DNA of 25,537 nt from an uncultured Roseburia sp. Lineage in GTDB: Bacteria; Bacillota_A; Clostridia; Lachnospirales; Lachnospiraceae. A program made the position numbers and the translations under genes. The notes under the pieces are model-generated. The model did no database searches. It had not been told where the DNA came from and saw only the letters and a program-made list of their open reading frames with translations. The stretch's first letter is position 1. Every line of letters begins with the position of its first letter. The DNA lies in NCBI GenBank assembly GCA_900753715.1, contig CAAEAE010000052.1:1-25537 (forward strand). The letters run 5' to 3'. This document shows positions 1 to 6,857 of the stretch, piece by piece.

Positions 1-449
1 AGAATGAACTCCAGAGATTCTGGCAGAGATACTTCCTTCTGGAAAAGGGCGTATACGAGAAGCTTCTCACCAACCCGGATGAGAAGGTAGAGGGAACAGT
101 AAAGGAGCTTGCCGATAAATATGAATTAAGCGTTATGGATATGACCGGTTTCTTAGATGGAATCAATGACAGCCTTGTAACTCCGAATCCGATTGACACC
201 ATGGAAGAGGACACCAAGGTAAGCCTTGTATTTGACAAAGAGAAGTTATACAAGAACATGGTAGACGCAAGAGCAGACTGGTTGTATGAATTACCGCAGT
301 GGGATGCTATTTTTGATGCAGAGACCAAGAAGCGTCTTTACTTAGAGCAGAAGAAGTCCGGCACTGTTGTTGTAGGCAAGAAGGTTGGACGTAACGATCC
401 GTGCCCATGTGGAAGCGGTAAAAAATACAAATTCTGCTGTGGACGTTAA
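1..449 (+). CDS. SEC-C metal-binding motif protein, 3' end (partial)
   Basis: The reading frame is open from the left edge of the window (first complete codon at base 3), so the 5' part of the gene is missing. The last ~20 residues form a SEC-C motif, [20 protein letters not shown], with the CPCGSG...CC zinc ligands seen at the C-terminus of SecA and of many stand-alone proteins. The part before it is charged, probably helical, and not recognisable to me. SEC-C motifs bind zinc and are usually protein- or ribosome-binding modules; the role of this protein cannot be told from the fragment. The next promoter begins 8 bases after the stop, so it is not co-transcribed with thrS by design. The motif call is secure; the function is unknown. 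Confidence 0.85.
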   Translation, partial: NELQRFWQRYFLLEKGVYEKLLTNPDEKVEGTVKELADKYELSVMDMTGFLDGINDSLVTPNPIDTMEEDTKVSLVFDKEKLYKNMVDARADWLYELPQWDAIFDAETKKRLYLEQKKSGTVVVGKKVGRNDPCPCGSGKKYKFCCGR

Positions 450-456
450 TTAGTAC

Positions 457-485
457 TTTACAAAACAGCAAAAGCGTACTACAAT
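457..485 (+). promoter_or_regulatory. Sigma-A promoter of the thrS T-box leader
   Basis: TTTACA (457-462) and TACAAT (480-485) are separated by 17 bases. Each is one base from the consensus hexamer, and they lie directly upstream of the T-box leader. A transcript would start near 492. Confidence 0.6.
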
Positions 486-491
486 CTAGTA

Positions 492-769
492 TAGAATTAT
501 TTAAAGGCAATACGTAGAAGAGAAGAGTAAGCTGTGCGAAGGCACCAGAGAGGAATGTCCCGTGAAAGCGGGTGGTGAAAGCATTCCGGCGGGAGACAGC
601 CGAAGACCACCTCTGAGTGACCCTAATCCGGTCCGGTGATACCGTTATCATCTTATGAGATTTTGTGATTACATAATTATGACTGTAGTTACAGAGTGAA
701 TCAGGGTGGAACCACGTAGAAGAAGCGTCCCTGACATTGCAGTTTTACAAGCAATGTCAGGGATTTTTT
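492..769 (+). promoter_or_regulatory. T-box riboswitch (tRNA-Thr sensing) upstream of thrS
   Basis: The leader has the hallmark antiterminator sequence AGGGTGGAACCACG (703-716) followed by an intrinsic terminator with a U run (729-769). The 5' half carries the Stem I signature GAAGAGTAA near 522-530. The 3' side of Stem I reads CCGAAGACCACCTCT, which places a threonine codon ACC (606-608) in the usual specifier position after a GAA. Known mechanism: uncharged tRNA-Thr pairs with the specifier and, through its NCCA end, with the T-box bulge, stabilising the antiterminator so that the downstream genes are transcribed. A second ACC at 641-643 is a less likely specifier because it falls outside the expected Stem I loop. 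The downstream genes are the small ORF at 882 and thrS at 1153. Confidence 0.92.
729..769 (+). terminator. T-box leader terminator
   Basis: A perfect 12-bp stem, CCCTGACATTGC (729-740) with GCAATGTCAGGG (751-762), has a 10-base loop and is followed by A and six T (764-769). It is the terminator alternative of the T-box switch. Confidence 0.9.
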
Positions 770-835
770 AAATTCATAGGAACTTGCGTCCCTATGAATT
801 TAAAAATCCTTCGGGCGTTATGCGCAGCAAGCGCA
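765..835 (+). repeat. Two-hairpin palindromic element after the T-box terminator
   Basis: A perfect 16-bp inverted repeat (765-780 with 791-806, core AAATTCATAGG / CCTATGAATTT) surrounds the loop AACTTGCGTC. A GC-rich mini-hairpin, TGCGC-AGCAA-GCGCA (821-835), follows. The first stem begins inside the U run of the T-box terminator. It looks like a dispersed palindromic repeat (REP-like). A similar tail, TTCATAGGATTTAAAAATC, occurs at 3129-3147, as if the hairpin there had been deleted. Family membership is inference; the inverted repeats are seen directly. Confidence 0.55.
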
Positions 836-881
836 CACTTGATTAGGAACTACGATTTCTCTTCGAGAAGGGAGGATGACG

Positions 882-1112
882 ATGAAAAAAATCAAAGAAT
901 TTTGGAACACACTTCCTGAGACGGTTTCCGTCACAAAAATCGATGGAATCCTGATGCTTTTGATTGCACTGCTTAGCGGAGTAATCGCAGGGATGTTATG
1001 TTCACCGAGAAAAAATGCCAGATATGGCTGTGAAAACGGAACTACCACCATTAATCACTGGTATCCGGATGACGAAGAGGAAGAATTTTTCGACGAGGAA
1101 GAGCAGGAATAA
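882..1112 (+). CDS. Small acidic-tailed membrane protein in the T-box operon
   Basis: This 76-residue protein is not recognised. It has a short amphipathic N-terminus, one hydrophobic segment at about residues 22-41, a cysteine followed by a basic stretch, and a strongly acidic C-terminal tail (DDEEEE...DEEEQE). A single-pass membrane protein with an acidic tail is the simplest reading. I chose the ATG at 882 because the GGAGG at 871-875 is 6 bases upstream of it; the ATG at 876 directly abuts that sequence and is too close. It lies between the T-box terminator and thrS on the same strand with no terminator before thrS (41-base gap). It should therefore be induced together with ThrRS on threonine starvation. 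No function is proposed. Confidence 0.65.
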   Translation: MKKIKEFWNTLPETVSVTKIDGILMLLIALLSGVIAGMLCSPRKNARYGCENGTTTINHWYPDDEEEEFFDEEEQE

Positions 1113-1152
1113 AAAAATTTCATTCAGATAGAATAAGAAAAGAGGAAAAACT

Positions 1153-3114
1153 ATGAAAATCACATTGAAAGACGGCTCCGTAAAGGAGTATGGCGAAGCA
1201 AAATCCGTATATGAAATTGCAGCCGACATCAGCGAAGGACTTGCGCGTGTGGCATGTGCAGGTGAGGTAGACGGCGAAATCGTAGATTTACGTACCGTTC
1301 TTGATAAGGACTGCACCTTAAACATTGTAACAGCAAGTGACCCGGAGGGCTTAAAGGTCATCCGCCACACAGCATCCCACGTGCTTGCAGAGGCAGTAAA
1401 ACGTCTGTTCCCGAATGCAAAAGTAACCATCGGACCGGCAATTGAAGATGGATTCTATTATGACTTTGATGCAGAACCGTTTTCCAGAGACGATTTAGAC
1501 CGTCTGGAAGCTGAGATGAAGAAGATTATCAAGGAAGGACATGAGTTAAAACGCTTTACACTTCCGAGAGACGAGGCAATCAAGTTTATGGAGGAGCGCG
1601 AGGAGCCGTTTAAGGTAGAGTTAATCCGTGACCTTCCGGAAGGCGCAGAGATTTCCTTCTATGATCAGGGCGGCTTCGTAGACCTGTGCGCAGGCCCGCA
1701 TCTGATGTCTACCAAGGGAATCAAGGCATTCAAGTTAATTTCTTCTTCCATGGCATACTGGAGAGGAGATTCCAACAAGGCACGTTTACAGAGAATTTAC
1801 GGAACAGCCTTCAACAAGAAGGAAGAGCTGAACACACACCTTGAAAAATTAGAGGATGCAAAGCGCAGAGACCACAATAAGCTCGGTCGTGAAATGGAAT
1901 TATTTACCACGGTTGACGTAATCGGACAGGGACTTCCGTTGCTGCTTCCGAAGGGAACCAAGATGGTGATGAAATTACAGAGATGGATTGAGGACCTTGA
2001 GGACAATGAGTGGGGCTATGTCCGCACCAAGACACCATTGATGGCAAAATCTGACCTGTATAAGATTTCCGGTCACTGGGATCACTATAAAGAAGGAATG
2101 TTCGTATTAGGAGACGAGGAGACCGACAAGGAAGTATTTGCACTCCGCCCGATGACCTGCCCGTTCCAATATTATGTATACAAGAATTCACAGAAATCTT
2201 ACCGTGACCTTCCATATCGTATGGGTGAAACTTCCACTCTGTTCCGCAACGAGGATTCCGGTGAGATGCACGGACTGACACGTGTCCGTCAGTTTACCAT
2301 CTCAGAGGGACACAATGTTATCCGTCCGGACCAGGCAGAGGAAGAGTTGCAGAACTGTCTGCACCTTGCAATTTATGTTTTAAAGACACTTGGTCTTGAG
2401 AAAGAGGTTACCTACCGTCTTTCCAAATGGGATCCGGAAAACAAAGAAAAATATCTCGGTGATGTAAATTACTGGGAGTCTACACAGGAAGCACTGCGCA
2501 AGATTCTGATAGAAGAAGGACTTCCGTTTACTGAGGCAGACGGAGAGGCAGCTTTCTACGGACCGAAGATTGATATCCAGGCAAGAAACGTGTATGGCAA
2601 AGAGGACACGATGATTACCATCCAGTTAGACTGCGCTATTGCAGAGAACTTCGATATGTACTACATTGACCAGAACGGTGACAAGATTCGTCCGTACATC
2701 ATTCACAGAACCTCTCTTGGATGCTACGAGAGAACACTTGCATGGTTAATCGAGAAGTACGCAGGCAAATTCCCGACATGGCTGTGTCCGGAACAGGTAC
2801 GTGTCCTTCCGATTTCTGAGAAATACGAAGCATATGCAAATGAAGTCTTAAAAGAGCTGAAAGTAAACGGAATTGATGCGACTGTTGATGCACGTTCTGA
2901 GAAGATTGGCTTTAAGATTCGTGAAGCACGTCTTAACAAGCTTCCGTATATGCTTGTAGTAGGACAGCAGGAGGAGGCAGATCACACCGTATCTGTCCGC
3001 AGCCGTTTTGCAGGAGACGAGGGTGTGAAGCCGTTGTCCGAGTTCATCGATGCAATCTGTAAGGAAATCCGCACCAAGGAAATCCGGGAAGAAGTTGTAA
3101 CAGAAGAAAAATAA
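1153..3114 (+). CDS. thrS: Threonine--tRNA ligase
   Basis: Cytosolic class II aminoacyl-tRNA synthetase that charges tRNA-Thr with threonine and hydrolyses mischarged Ser-tRNA-Thr. At 653 residues it is full length. In order: an N-terminal TGS domain (about 1-60); an editing domain with HTASH (72-76) and the CAGPH zinc/editing motif; the catalytic core with the three zinc ligands in MTCP, the His of EMHGLTR and IIHRTSLG; motif 3 GCYERT; and the C-terminal anticodon-binding domain. The core differs from the E. coli type (CPFQ instead of CPGH; ETSTLFRNEDSG in motif 2), as in the Clostridium-type ThrRS branch. AGAGG sits 5 bases or more before the ATG. It is controlled by the T-box leader upstream. 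Identification is secure. Confidence 0.97.
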   Translation: MKITLKDGSVKEYGEAKSVYEIAADISEGLARVACAGEVDGEIVDLRTVLDKDCTLNIVTASDPEGLKVIRHTASHVLAEAVKRLFPNAKVTIGPAIEDGFYYDFDAEPFSRDDLDRLEAEMKKIIKEGHELKRFTLPRDEAIKFMEEREEPFKVELIRDLPEGAEISFYDQGGFVDLCAGPHLMSTKGIKAFKLISSSMAYWRGDSNKARLQRIYGTAFNKKEELNTHLEKLEDAKRRDHNKLGREMELFTTVDVIGQGLPLLLPKGTKMVMKLQRWIEDLEDNEWGYVRTKTPLMAKSDLYKISGHWDHYKEGMFVLGDEETDKEVFALRPMTCPFQYYVYKNSQKSYRDLPYRMGETSTLFRNEDSGEMHGLTRVRQFTISEGHNVIRPDQAEEELQNCLHLAIYVLKTLGLEKEVTYRLSKWDPENKEKYLGDVNYWESTQEALRKILIEEGLPFTEADGEAAFYGPKIDIQARNVYGKEDTMITIQLDCAIAENFDMYYIDQNGDKIRPYIIHRTSLGCYERTLAWLIEKYAGKFPTWLCPEQVRVLPISEKYEAYANEVLKELKVNGIDATVDARSEKIGFKIREARLNKLPYMLVVGQQEEADHTVSVRSRFAGDEGVKPLSEFIDAICKEIRTKEIREEVVTEEK

Positions 3115-3147
3115 GGAAACAAAAACAGTTCATAGGATTTAAAAATC

Positions 3148-3196
3148 AGGTCATACTAATCTGGAAACCAAAGAAAGGAGCAGATTAGTATGACCT
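3148..3196 (+). promoter_or_regulatory. Start-codon-sequestering hairpin of the DUF1540 gene
   Basis: A perfect 16-bp inverted repeat, AGGTCATACTAATCTG (3148-3163) and CAGATTAGTATGACCT (3181-3196), has a 17-base loop. The loop ends with the Shine-Dalgarno AAAGGAG (3174-3180). The downstream arm contains the ATG (3190-3192) and the second codon. In RNA the start codon would be buried while the ribosome-binding site is exposed; in DNA the same palindrome could be an operator. The geometry is seen directly; the role is inferred. Confidence 0.6.
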
Positions 3197-3516
3197 ATTT
3201 AGATTGTTCAGTAACCGGATGCTTTTATAATGAGGACCGCTGCTGTTGTAAGGGCAATATTGAGGTGAAGGGAAAAGAGGCAAAGGAGCAGGAGGAAACC
3301 TGCTGCGGAAGCTTTAAGGAGCGCGAGAATGGCTGTGGCTGCGGGTGCAATGCGACGACAGAGAACCGAAAGGAGATTGATGTTTCCTGTCAGGCGACCA
3401 AATGCGTTTTTAACCAGAATTTAAAATGCGCTGCCGACCATATCGGAATTGCGGGCGGAAATGCCTGCGACTGCGAACAGACCAGATGCGCAAGCTTTGA
3501 GTGCTGTACGGCATAA
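3190..3516 (+). CDS. DUF1540 cysteine-rich protein
   Basis: A 108-residue protein with 18 cysteines. It contains two copies of the DUF1540 pattern: an N-terminal one (DCSVTGCFYN...CCC) and a C-terminal one (VSCQATKCVFNQNLKCAADHIGI...CDCEQTRCASF), joined by a charged linker with a CGCGC cluster. DUF1540 proteins are small, probably metal-binding, cytosolic proteins common in clostridia; their biochemical role is not established. The strong AAAGGAG is 9 bases before the ATG and lies in the loop of a perfect hairpin that also covers the start codon. No neighbouring gene is co-operonic: thrS ends 75 bases upstream and the next gene has its own promoter. Confidence 0.85.
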   Translation: MTYLDCSVTGCFYNEDRCCCKGNIEVKGKEAKEQEETCCGSFKERENGCGCGCNATTENRKEIDVSCQATKCVFNQNLKCAADHIGIAGGNACDCEQTRCASFECCTA

Positions 3517-3529
3517 GAGATATTTCTGT

Positions 3530-3566
3530 TTCGGGGAAGCTTTCCAGAAGCGGAAGTTTCCCCGAA
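3530..3566 (+). terminator. Terminator-like hairpin after the DUF1540 gene
   Basis: The arms TTCGGGGAAGCTTTCC (3530-3545) and GGAAGTTTCCCCGAA (3552-3566) form a strong stem 13 bases after the stop codon. No real U run follows (AATTTC), so it may stabilise the 3' end or terminate only weakly. Confidence 0.4.
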
Positions 3567-3636
3567 AATTTCAAAAACATTAGAGAACAAATATTTTCTG
3601 CGGTTAGTCTTAACAAATTCTTAACAAAGAATCTAC

Positions 3637-3664
3637 TTGAATTCTTAAGAGGATGGAGTATACT
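3637..3664 (+). promoter_or_regulatory. Sigma-A-like promoter of the zinc phospholipase C-like gene
   Basis: TTGAAT (3637-3642), a 16-base spacer, then TATACT (3659-3664). It lies 46 bases before the preferred start codon of the next gene. Confidence 0.55.
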
Positions 3665-3710
3665 GTGAATTAGGAAAAAGGTCATGGATTTTTTGGGAGA
3701 TGAAACAATC

Positions 3711-4298
3711 ATGAGAAAAAAATCACATATTTCCCTGGCGCGCCATATCGTTGCGACCACGGATGATGCGGAATTAAAAAAACACAGATTCTTATTTTAT
3801 ATTGGCAGTGTACTGCCGGATATCAAACCGTCGTTTCTCTACAAGCGGCATGAGATGACGAGTACGTTTCCGGCAATCAGCAAACATATTGAAAGACTCT
3901 CCGAAGGAGAAAAAGTTTTAAAACACAAAAACCGGAAGTATTATCTGGATTTAGGCCAGATCAGCCATTATCTTGCGGATTATTTTACGTTTCCGCATAA
4001 CCGGACGTATCCGGGAAGTTTAAAGGACCACTGTTCTTATGAAGAAAAATTAAAGCTCGATCTGCGGGAATACATAAAAAGCGGCAGAGCGGCAAAGCAG
4101 CAGATAAAAAAAGAAAAATTTGAAAATGCAAAGGAGCTGTGTGATTTTATCCAGAGGGCGCACGATGATTATCTGGCGCACAAGCACGATGTAGAGGATG
4201 ACATTCGACATATTGTCGAAGTGAATCGCAAAGCGCTTGCCGGGATGATGGATGTGTTGGCGGAAAAGCGCATCGAACATTTCTTGAAACACTCGTAA
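3711..4298 (+). CDS. Zinc-dependent phospholipase C-like protein
   Basis: A 195-residue member of the zinc-dependent phospholipase C / S1-P1-type helical metalloprotein family. Candidate metal ligands in order are H6 and H12 (SHISLARH), D37 (GSVLPDIKP), H86, D90 and H96 in the core motif ISHYLADYFTFPHN, and later histidines in the helical C-terminus. No signal peptide is visible, so unlike secreted clostridial alpha-toxin this copy should be cytoplasmic. Such proteins are widespread in Lachnospiraceae and their substrate is unknown. I prefer ATG 3711 (GGGAG 11 bases upstream, and it matches the usual family N-terminus). ATG 3684 would add nine residues but has its purine-rich stretch only 2 bases away. 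Family assignment is good; enzymatic activity is not proven. Confidence 0.8.
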   Translation: MRKKSHISLARHIVATTDDAELKKHRFLFYIGSVLPDIKPSFLYKRHEMTSTFPAISKHIERLSEGEKVLKHKNRKYYLDLGQISHYLADYFTFPHNRTYPGSLKDHCSYEEKLKLDLREYIKSGRAAKQQIKKEKFENAKELCDFIQRAHDDYLAHKHDVEDDIRHIVEVNRKALAGMMDVLAEKRIEHFLKHS

Positions 4299-4337
4299 GC
4301 CGTTGAAAAAACGGGGATATGTGTGCGTATTGTCGAA
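4204..4337 (+). promoter_or_regulatory. Cluster of Spo0A-box-like sites upstream of the Spo0E-like gene
   Basis: TTGTCGAA, the consensus Spo0A (0A) box, occurs at 4330-4337 and again at 4213-4220. A facing copy, TTCGACA (4204-4210), makes TTCGACA-TAT-TGTCGAA within the end of the upstream coding region. The 4330 copy is intergenic, about 110 bases before the Spo0E-like start. Short boxes also arise by chance, but two exact octamers within 125 bases is more than expected. Confidence 0.45.
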
Positions 4338-4448
4338 TAATGACAACTCATGACGTGCGGTTTTGTTTGATTTTTGAAGAATAATGGAGTAATATGAGTA
4401 AGAAGGGAAGGCAGTCCAGTATATTTTTTGGCAGTCAGGAGGACTCCT

Positions 4449-4616
4449 ATGAACAAGGTAAAAGAACTGCAGAAAAAAATTGAAATCGTCAGGCTGGAAC
4501 TTGACGAGGCGTTACTTCAGAAGGATAAATTTGATATGTATTATCAAAAAAGCACAGAATTGGATAAATTGATAGAAGAGTATCTTGAAACAATGGAAAA
4601 ATGCGTCAGCGTTTAA
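4449..4616 (+). CDS. Spo0E-like aspartyl-phosphate phosphatase
   Basis: A 55-residue protein with the Spo0E family signature SxxLDxLI (here STELDKLIEEYL) in the second of two predicted helices, and nothing else. Spo0E-type phosphatases remove phosphate from the response regulator Spo0A~P and so oppose entry into sporulation. The ATG at 4449 has a strong AGGAGG (4437-4442) 6 bases upstream. The alternative in-frame start at 4428 has no ribosome-binding site. Spo0A-box-like sites lie upstream, which fits a feedback loop. The stop codon forms the three-base loop of the terminator hairpin that ends the transcript. Confidence 0.8.
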   Translation: MNKVKELQKKIEIVRLELDEALLQKDKFDMYYQKSTELDKLIEEYLETMEKCVSV

Positions 4617-4633
4617 AACGCTGGCGCATTTTT
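4597..4633 (+). terminator. Intrinsic terminator of the Spo0E-like gene
   Basis: A 17-bp stem (4597-4613 with 4617-4633, one G-U pair; core GCGTCAGCGTT / AACGCTGGCGC) ends in five T. The stop codon TAA (4614-4616) is the entire loop, so the terminator overlaps the coding sequence. It is A-rich at the base and may work in both directions. Confidence 0.8.
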
Positions 4634-4708
4634 CATGTGCAATTTTATGAAGTATATGCGCAAAAGTGCTTAAGGAAGAAATGGATGAATATCGTTTTAA
4701 ATTACTAC

Positions 4709-4744
4709 CAGACAGACTGGAAAAACCAGTTTGTCTGTTTTTTT
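4709..4744 (+). terminator. Second intrinsic terminator before the dcw promoter
   Basis: CAGACAGACTGG (4709-4720), loop AAAAA, CCAGTTTGTCTG (4726-4737), then seven T (4738-4744). One G-U pair. It insulates the dcw cluster from upstream transcription. The 75 bases between this terminator and the previous one hold no convincing gene. Confidence 0.8.
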
Positions 4745-4786
4745 GTCTCTCGAACAAATTGTTAAAAATTTCTTAAACGGTTTGTA

Positions 4787-4815
4787 TTGCATTTTTTAAG
4801 GAAGTGGGGTAATAT
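4787..4815 (+). promoter_or_regulatory. Main dcw cluster promoter (PmraZ)
   Basis: TTGCAT (4787-4792), a 17-base spacer, TAATAT (4810-4815). The MraZ boxes begin 8 bases after the -10 hexamer, and mraZ starts about 120 bases downstream. Confidence 0.75.
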
Positions 4816-4822
4816 AGTCATA

Positions 4823-4862
4823 AAAGTGGTGGAAAGTGGTGGAGAATGGTATAAAGTGGTGG
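4823..4862 (+). promoter_or_regulatory. MraZ operator: four in-phase 10-bp boxes
   Basis: AAAGTGGTGG at 4823-4832, 4833-4842 and 4853-4862, with a degenerate unit AGAATGGTAT at 4843-4852, all on an exact 10-bp register. MraZ is known to bind tandem GTGG/AAAGTG-type boxes spaced one helical turn apart upstream of its own gene and to repress the cluster. Position just after the -10 fits steric repression. Confidence 0.85.
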
Positions 4863-4934
4863 AGAAATCACTTTTGGTGTCATTCCAAGGAGAGCCGGAA
4901 CGGGAATCCGCTTTAAAGGCAGGTGGTTTGCGTT

Positions 4935-5369
4935 ATGTTTATGGGAGAATACAACCACACAGTAGATCCGAAGGGCAGACTGATAGTTCCAGCCAAATTC
5001 AGAGAACAGTTGGGCGATGAATTTGTCGTGACAAAGGGACTTGATGGATGCTTATTTGTGTATCCTTCCACAGAATGGCGTGACGTCGAAGAGAAGTTCC
5101 GGAATATTTCCTCCACAGGAAAAGATGCCAGAAAGTTTGCCAGATTCTTCTTTGCAGGCGCTGCAGAGGTGGAATTGGACAAGCAGGGGCGTATCCTGTT
5201 ACCGCCGGTGCTGAGGGAATATGCGGGACTACAGAAAGATGTTGTCCTTGCGGGAGTACTAAATCACGTAGAAATCTGGGATAAGGAACGCTGGCAGGAG
5301 AATACATACGAAGAAGATGAGATGGACGAGATTGCAGAACATATGGCAGATCTTGGATTTAGTATTTAG
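4935..5369 (+). CDS. mraZ: Transcriptional regulator MraZ
   Basis: A 144-residue protein, the usual MraZ length, with two AbrB-like swapped-hairpin domains. Each carries the DxxGR DNA-binding loop ([13 protein letters not shown] near residue 12; [13 protein letters not shown] near residue 80). MraZ forms a ring oligomer that binds the boxes upstream of its own gene and represses the division cluster. ATG 4935 is chosen because AGGTGG (4921-4926) is 8 bases upstream and the start [11 protein letters not shown] matches the family. A GTG at 4923 lies inside that ribosome-binding site. It is the first gene of the cluster, 21 bases before rsmH. Confidence 0.96.
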   Translation: MFMGEYNHTVDPKGRLIVPAKFREQLGDEFVVTKGLDGCLFVYPSTEWRDVEEKFRNISSTGKDARKFARFFFAGAAEVELDKQGRILLPPVLREYAGLQKDVVLAGVLNHVEIWDKERWQENTYEEDEMDEIAEHMADLGFSI

Positions 5370-5390
5370 CAGAACGGAGGAGTTTGACAC

Positions 5391-6329
5391 ATGGAGTTTT
5401 CCCATTATTCAGTCCTTTTAAATGAGACAATCGAGCAACTGAATATCAGACCGGATGGAATCTATGTGGATGGAACGCTCGGTGGGGGCGGTCATTCCTA
5501 CCAGATTTTAAAACGTCTTTCTGAAAAAGGAAGACTGATTGGAATTGATCAGGATGCGGATGCGATTCGTGCGGCAGGCGAGAGGCTGTCCGAGTTTCAG
5601 GACAGGCTTACCATCATCCGAAGCAATTATGCCAACATGAAAGAAGAGCTTCATGCAATCGGAGTAGAGCGGGTGGATGGAATTGTCCTAGACCTTGGAG
5701 TATCATCCTTCCAGCTTGATACACCGGAGCGCGGGTTTACCTACAGAGACCCGGATGCACCGCTTGACATGCGGATGGATGACAGAAATCCGCTGACTGC
5801 GAAAGACATTGTAAACGACTACAGTGAGATGGAATTGTTCCGTATCATCCGTGATTACGGGGAAGATAAATTTGCAAAGAACATTGCAAAGCACATTGCA
5901 AAAGAACGACAGAAGAAGCCGATTGAAACGGCAGGAGAACTGACAGAAATTATCCGTGCGGCAATCCCGATGAAAGTTCAGGTGACGGGAGGACATCCGG
6001 CAAAGCGTACATTTCAGGCAATCCGGATTGAGTTAAACCACGAACTGGATGTATTGCAGGATAATTTGGATGATATGATAGACATTTTAAATCCGGGAGG
6101 AAGAATCTGTATTATCACATTTCATTCCTTAGAGGACCGGATTGTAAAAAGTATTTTTAAGAAAAATGAAAATCCATGTACCTGTCCGAGTGATTTCCCG
6201 GTATGTGTATGCGGAAAAGTCTCAAAAGGACATGTGGTGACAAGAAAACCGATTTTGCCATCGGAACAGGAATTAGGGGAAAATTCCAGATCAAAGAGCG
6301 CAAAATTACGGGTATTTGAAAGAAGTTAG
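5391..6329 (+). CDS. rsmH: 16S rRNA (cytosine(1402)-N(4))-methyltransferase RsmH
   Basis: A 312-residue SAM-dependent methyltransferase that N4-methylates C1402 in the decoding centre of 16S rRNA (formerly MraW). SAM-binding motif [11 protein letters not shown] lies near residues 26-36, with the conserved [10 protein letters not shown] near 101, the [16 protein letters not shown] substrate-binding segment, [12 protein letters not shown], and the C-terminal [13 protein letters not shown] strong CGGAGGAG precedes the ATG by 8 bases. Its place directly after mraZ is the universal dcw order. Confidence 0.97.
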   Translation: MEFSHYSVLLNETIEQLNIRPDGIYVDGTLGGGGHSYQILKRLSEKGRLIGIDQDADAIRAAGERLSEFQDRLTIIRSNYANMKEELHAIGVERVDGIVLDLGVSSFQLDTPERGFTYRDPDAPLDMRMDDRNPLTAKDIVNDYSEMELFRIIRDYGEDKFAKNIAKHIAKERQKKPIETAGELTEIIRAAIPMKVQVTGGHPAKRTFQAIRIELNHELDVLQDNLDDMIDILNPGGRICIITFHSLEDRIVKSIFKKNENPCTCPSDFPVCVCGKVSKGHVVTRKPILPSEQELGENSRSKSAKLRVFERS

Positions 6330-6355
6330 AGTGATAGAGCAGAGGAGTCTTGAGA

Positions 6356-6850
6356 ATGGAAAAAGAAAAAAGACGAAAAAATGACTACTATGTAGATGGA
6401 AATACCGTCAGACGTGCCGAGGCGGCACCGGATTACAGACAGCGCAGACAGGAGCGAATCAACGAGGAAGAGGAAGCAAAAGAGCGCAGAAGACGCCGGA
6501 TGGTGCGGAGGGAGCAGGAGCGTACGCTTCGCGTCGGAAGAAGTTATCTGACATTCCTTACGATGGTGATGATTGTGTTTGGTGTTTTTGCGGGCACCTA
6601 CATCAAAATCCAGTCTGATGTGACAAGCCGTATGGATACGGTCTCAAATTTGGAGAGCCAGATTGCAGATTTAAAGGCAGAAAACGATGAGGCGTATAAA
6701 CGTTTAAGTACTTCGGTGGATTTAGAAAGCGTGAAAAAAACGGCATTAGAGGAACTTGGGATGAGCTATGTGAAGGAATCCCAGATTGTTTATTACAGTG
6801 TCGGTGATGATGATTACATGAATCAGTATGGTGACATCCCGGCAAAATAG
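6356..6850 (+). CDS. ftsL: FtsL-like septum protein
   Basis: A 164-residue bitopic membrane protein. A long, very basic and acidic cytoplasmic tail (1-62) precedes one transmembrane segment (about 64-83) and an extracytoplasmic coiled coil (LESQIADLKAEN...). The C-terminus has the LGMSYVKESQIVYY pattern seen in FtsL/DivIC-type proteins. With FtsQ/DivIB and DivIC it forms the subcomplex that activates septal FtsW and its PBP. ATG 6356 is 8 bases after AGAGGAG (6341-6347); the TTG at 6350 is too close. Sequence conservation in this family is poor, so the assignment rests on topology and on its position between rsmH and the PBP gene. The cytoplasmic tail is longer than in most FtsL. Confidence 0.85.
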   Translation: MEKEKRRKNDYYVDGNTVRRAEAAPDYRQRRQERINEEEEAKERRRRRMVRREQERTLRVGRSYLTFLTMVMIVFGVFAGTYIKIQSDVTSRMDTVSNLESQIADLKAENDEAYKRLSTSVDLESVKKTALEELGMSYVKESQIVYYSVGDDDYMNQYGDIPAK

Positions 6851-6857
6851 GAGTGCC

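Noticed and set aside
307..651. Minus-strand frame across the T-box leader
   Set aside because: The region is explained by the SEC-C gene and the structured RNA leader.
4681..4776. 31-codon ORF (start after AAGGAAGA) between the Spo0E-like gene and the dcw promoter
   Set aside because: It reads through the terminator hairpin and its T run; composition follows the hairpin, so it is probably not translated.
4787..5020. 77-codon frame covering the MraZ boxes and the start of mraZ
   Set aside because: It is a product of the GTGGTGG repeats and overlaps mraZ in another frame.
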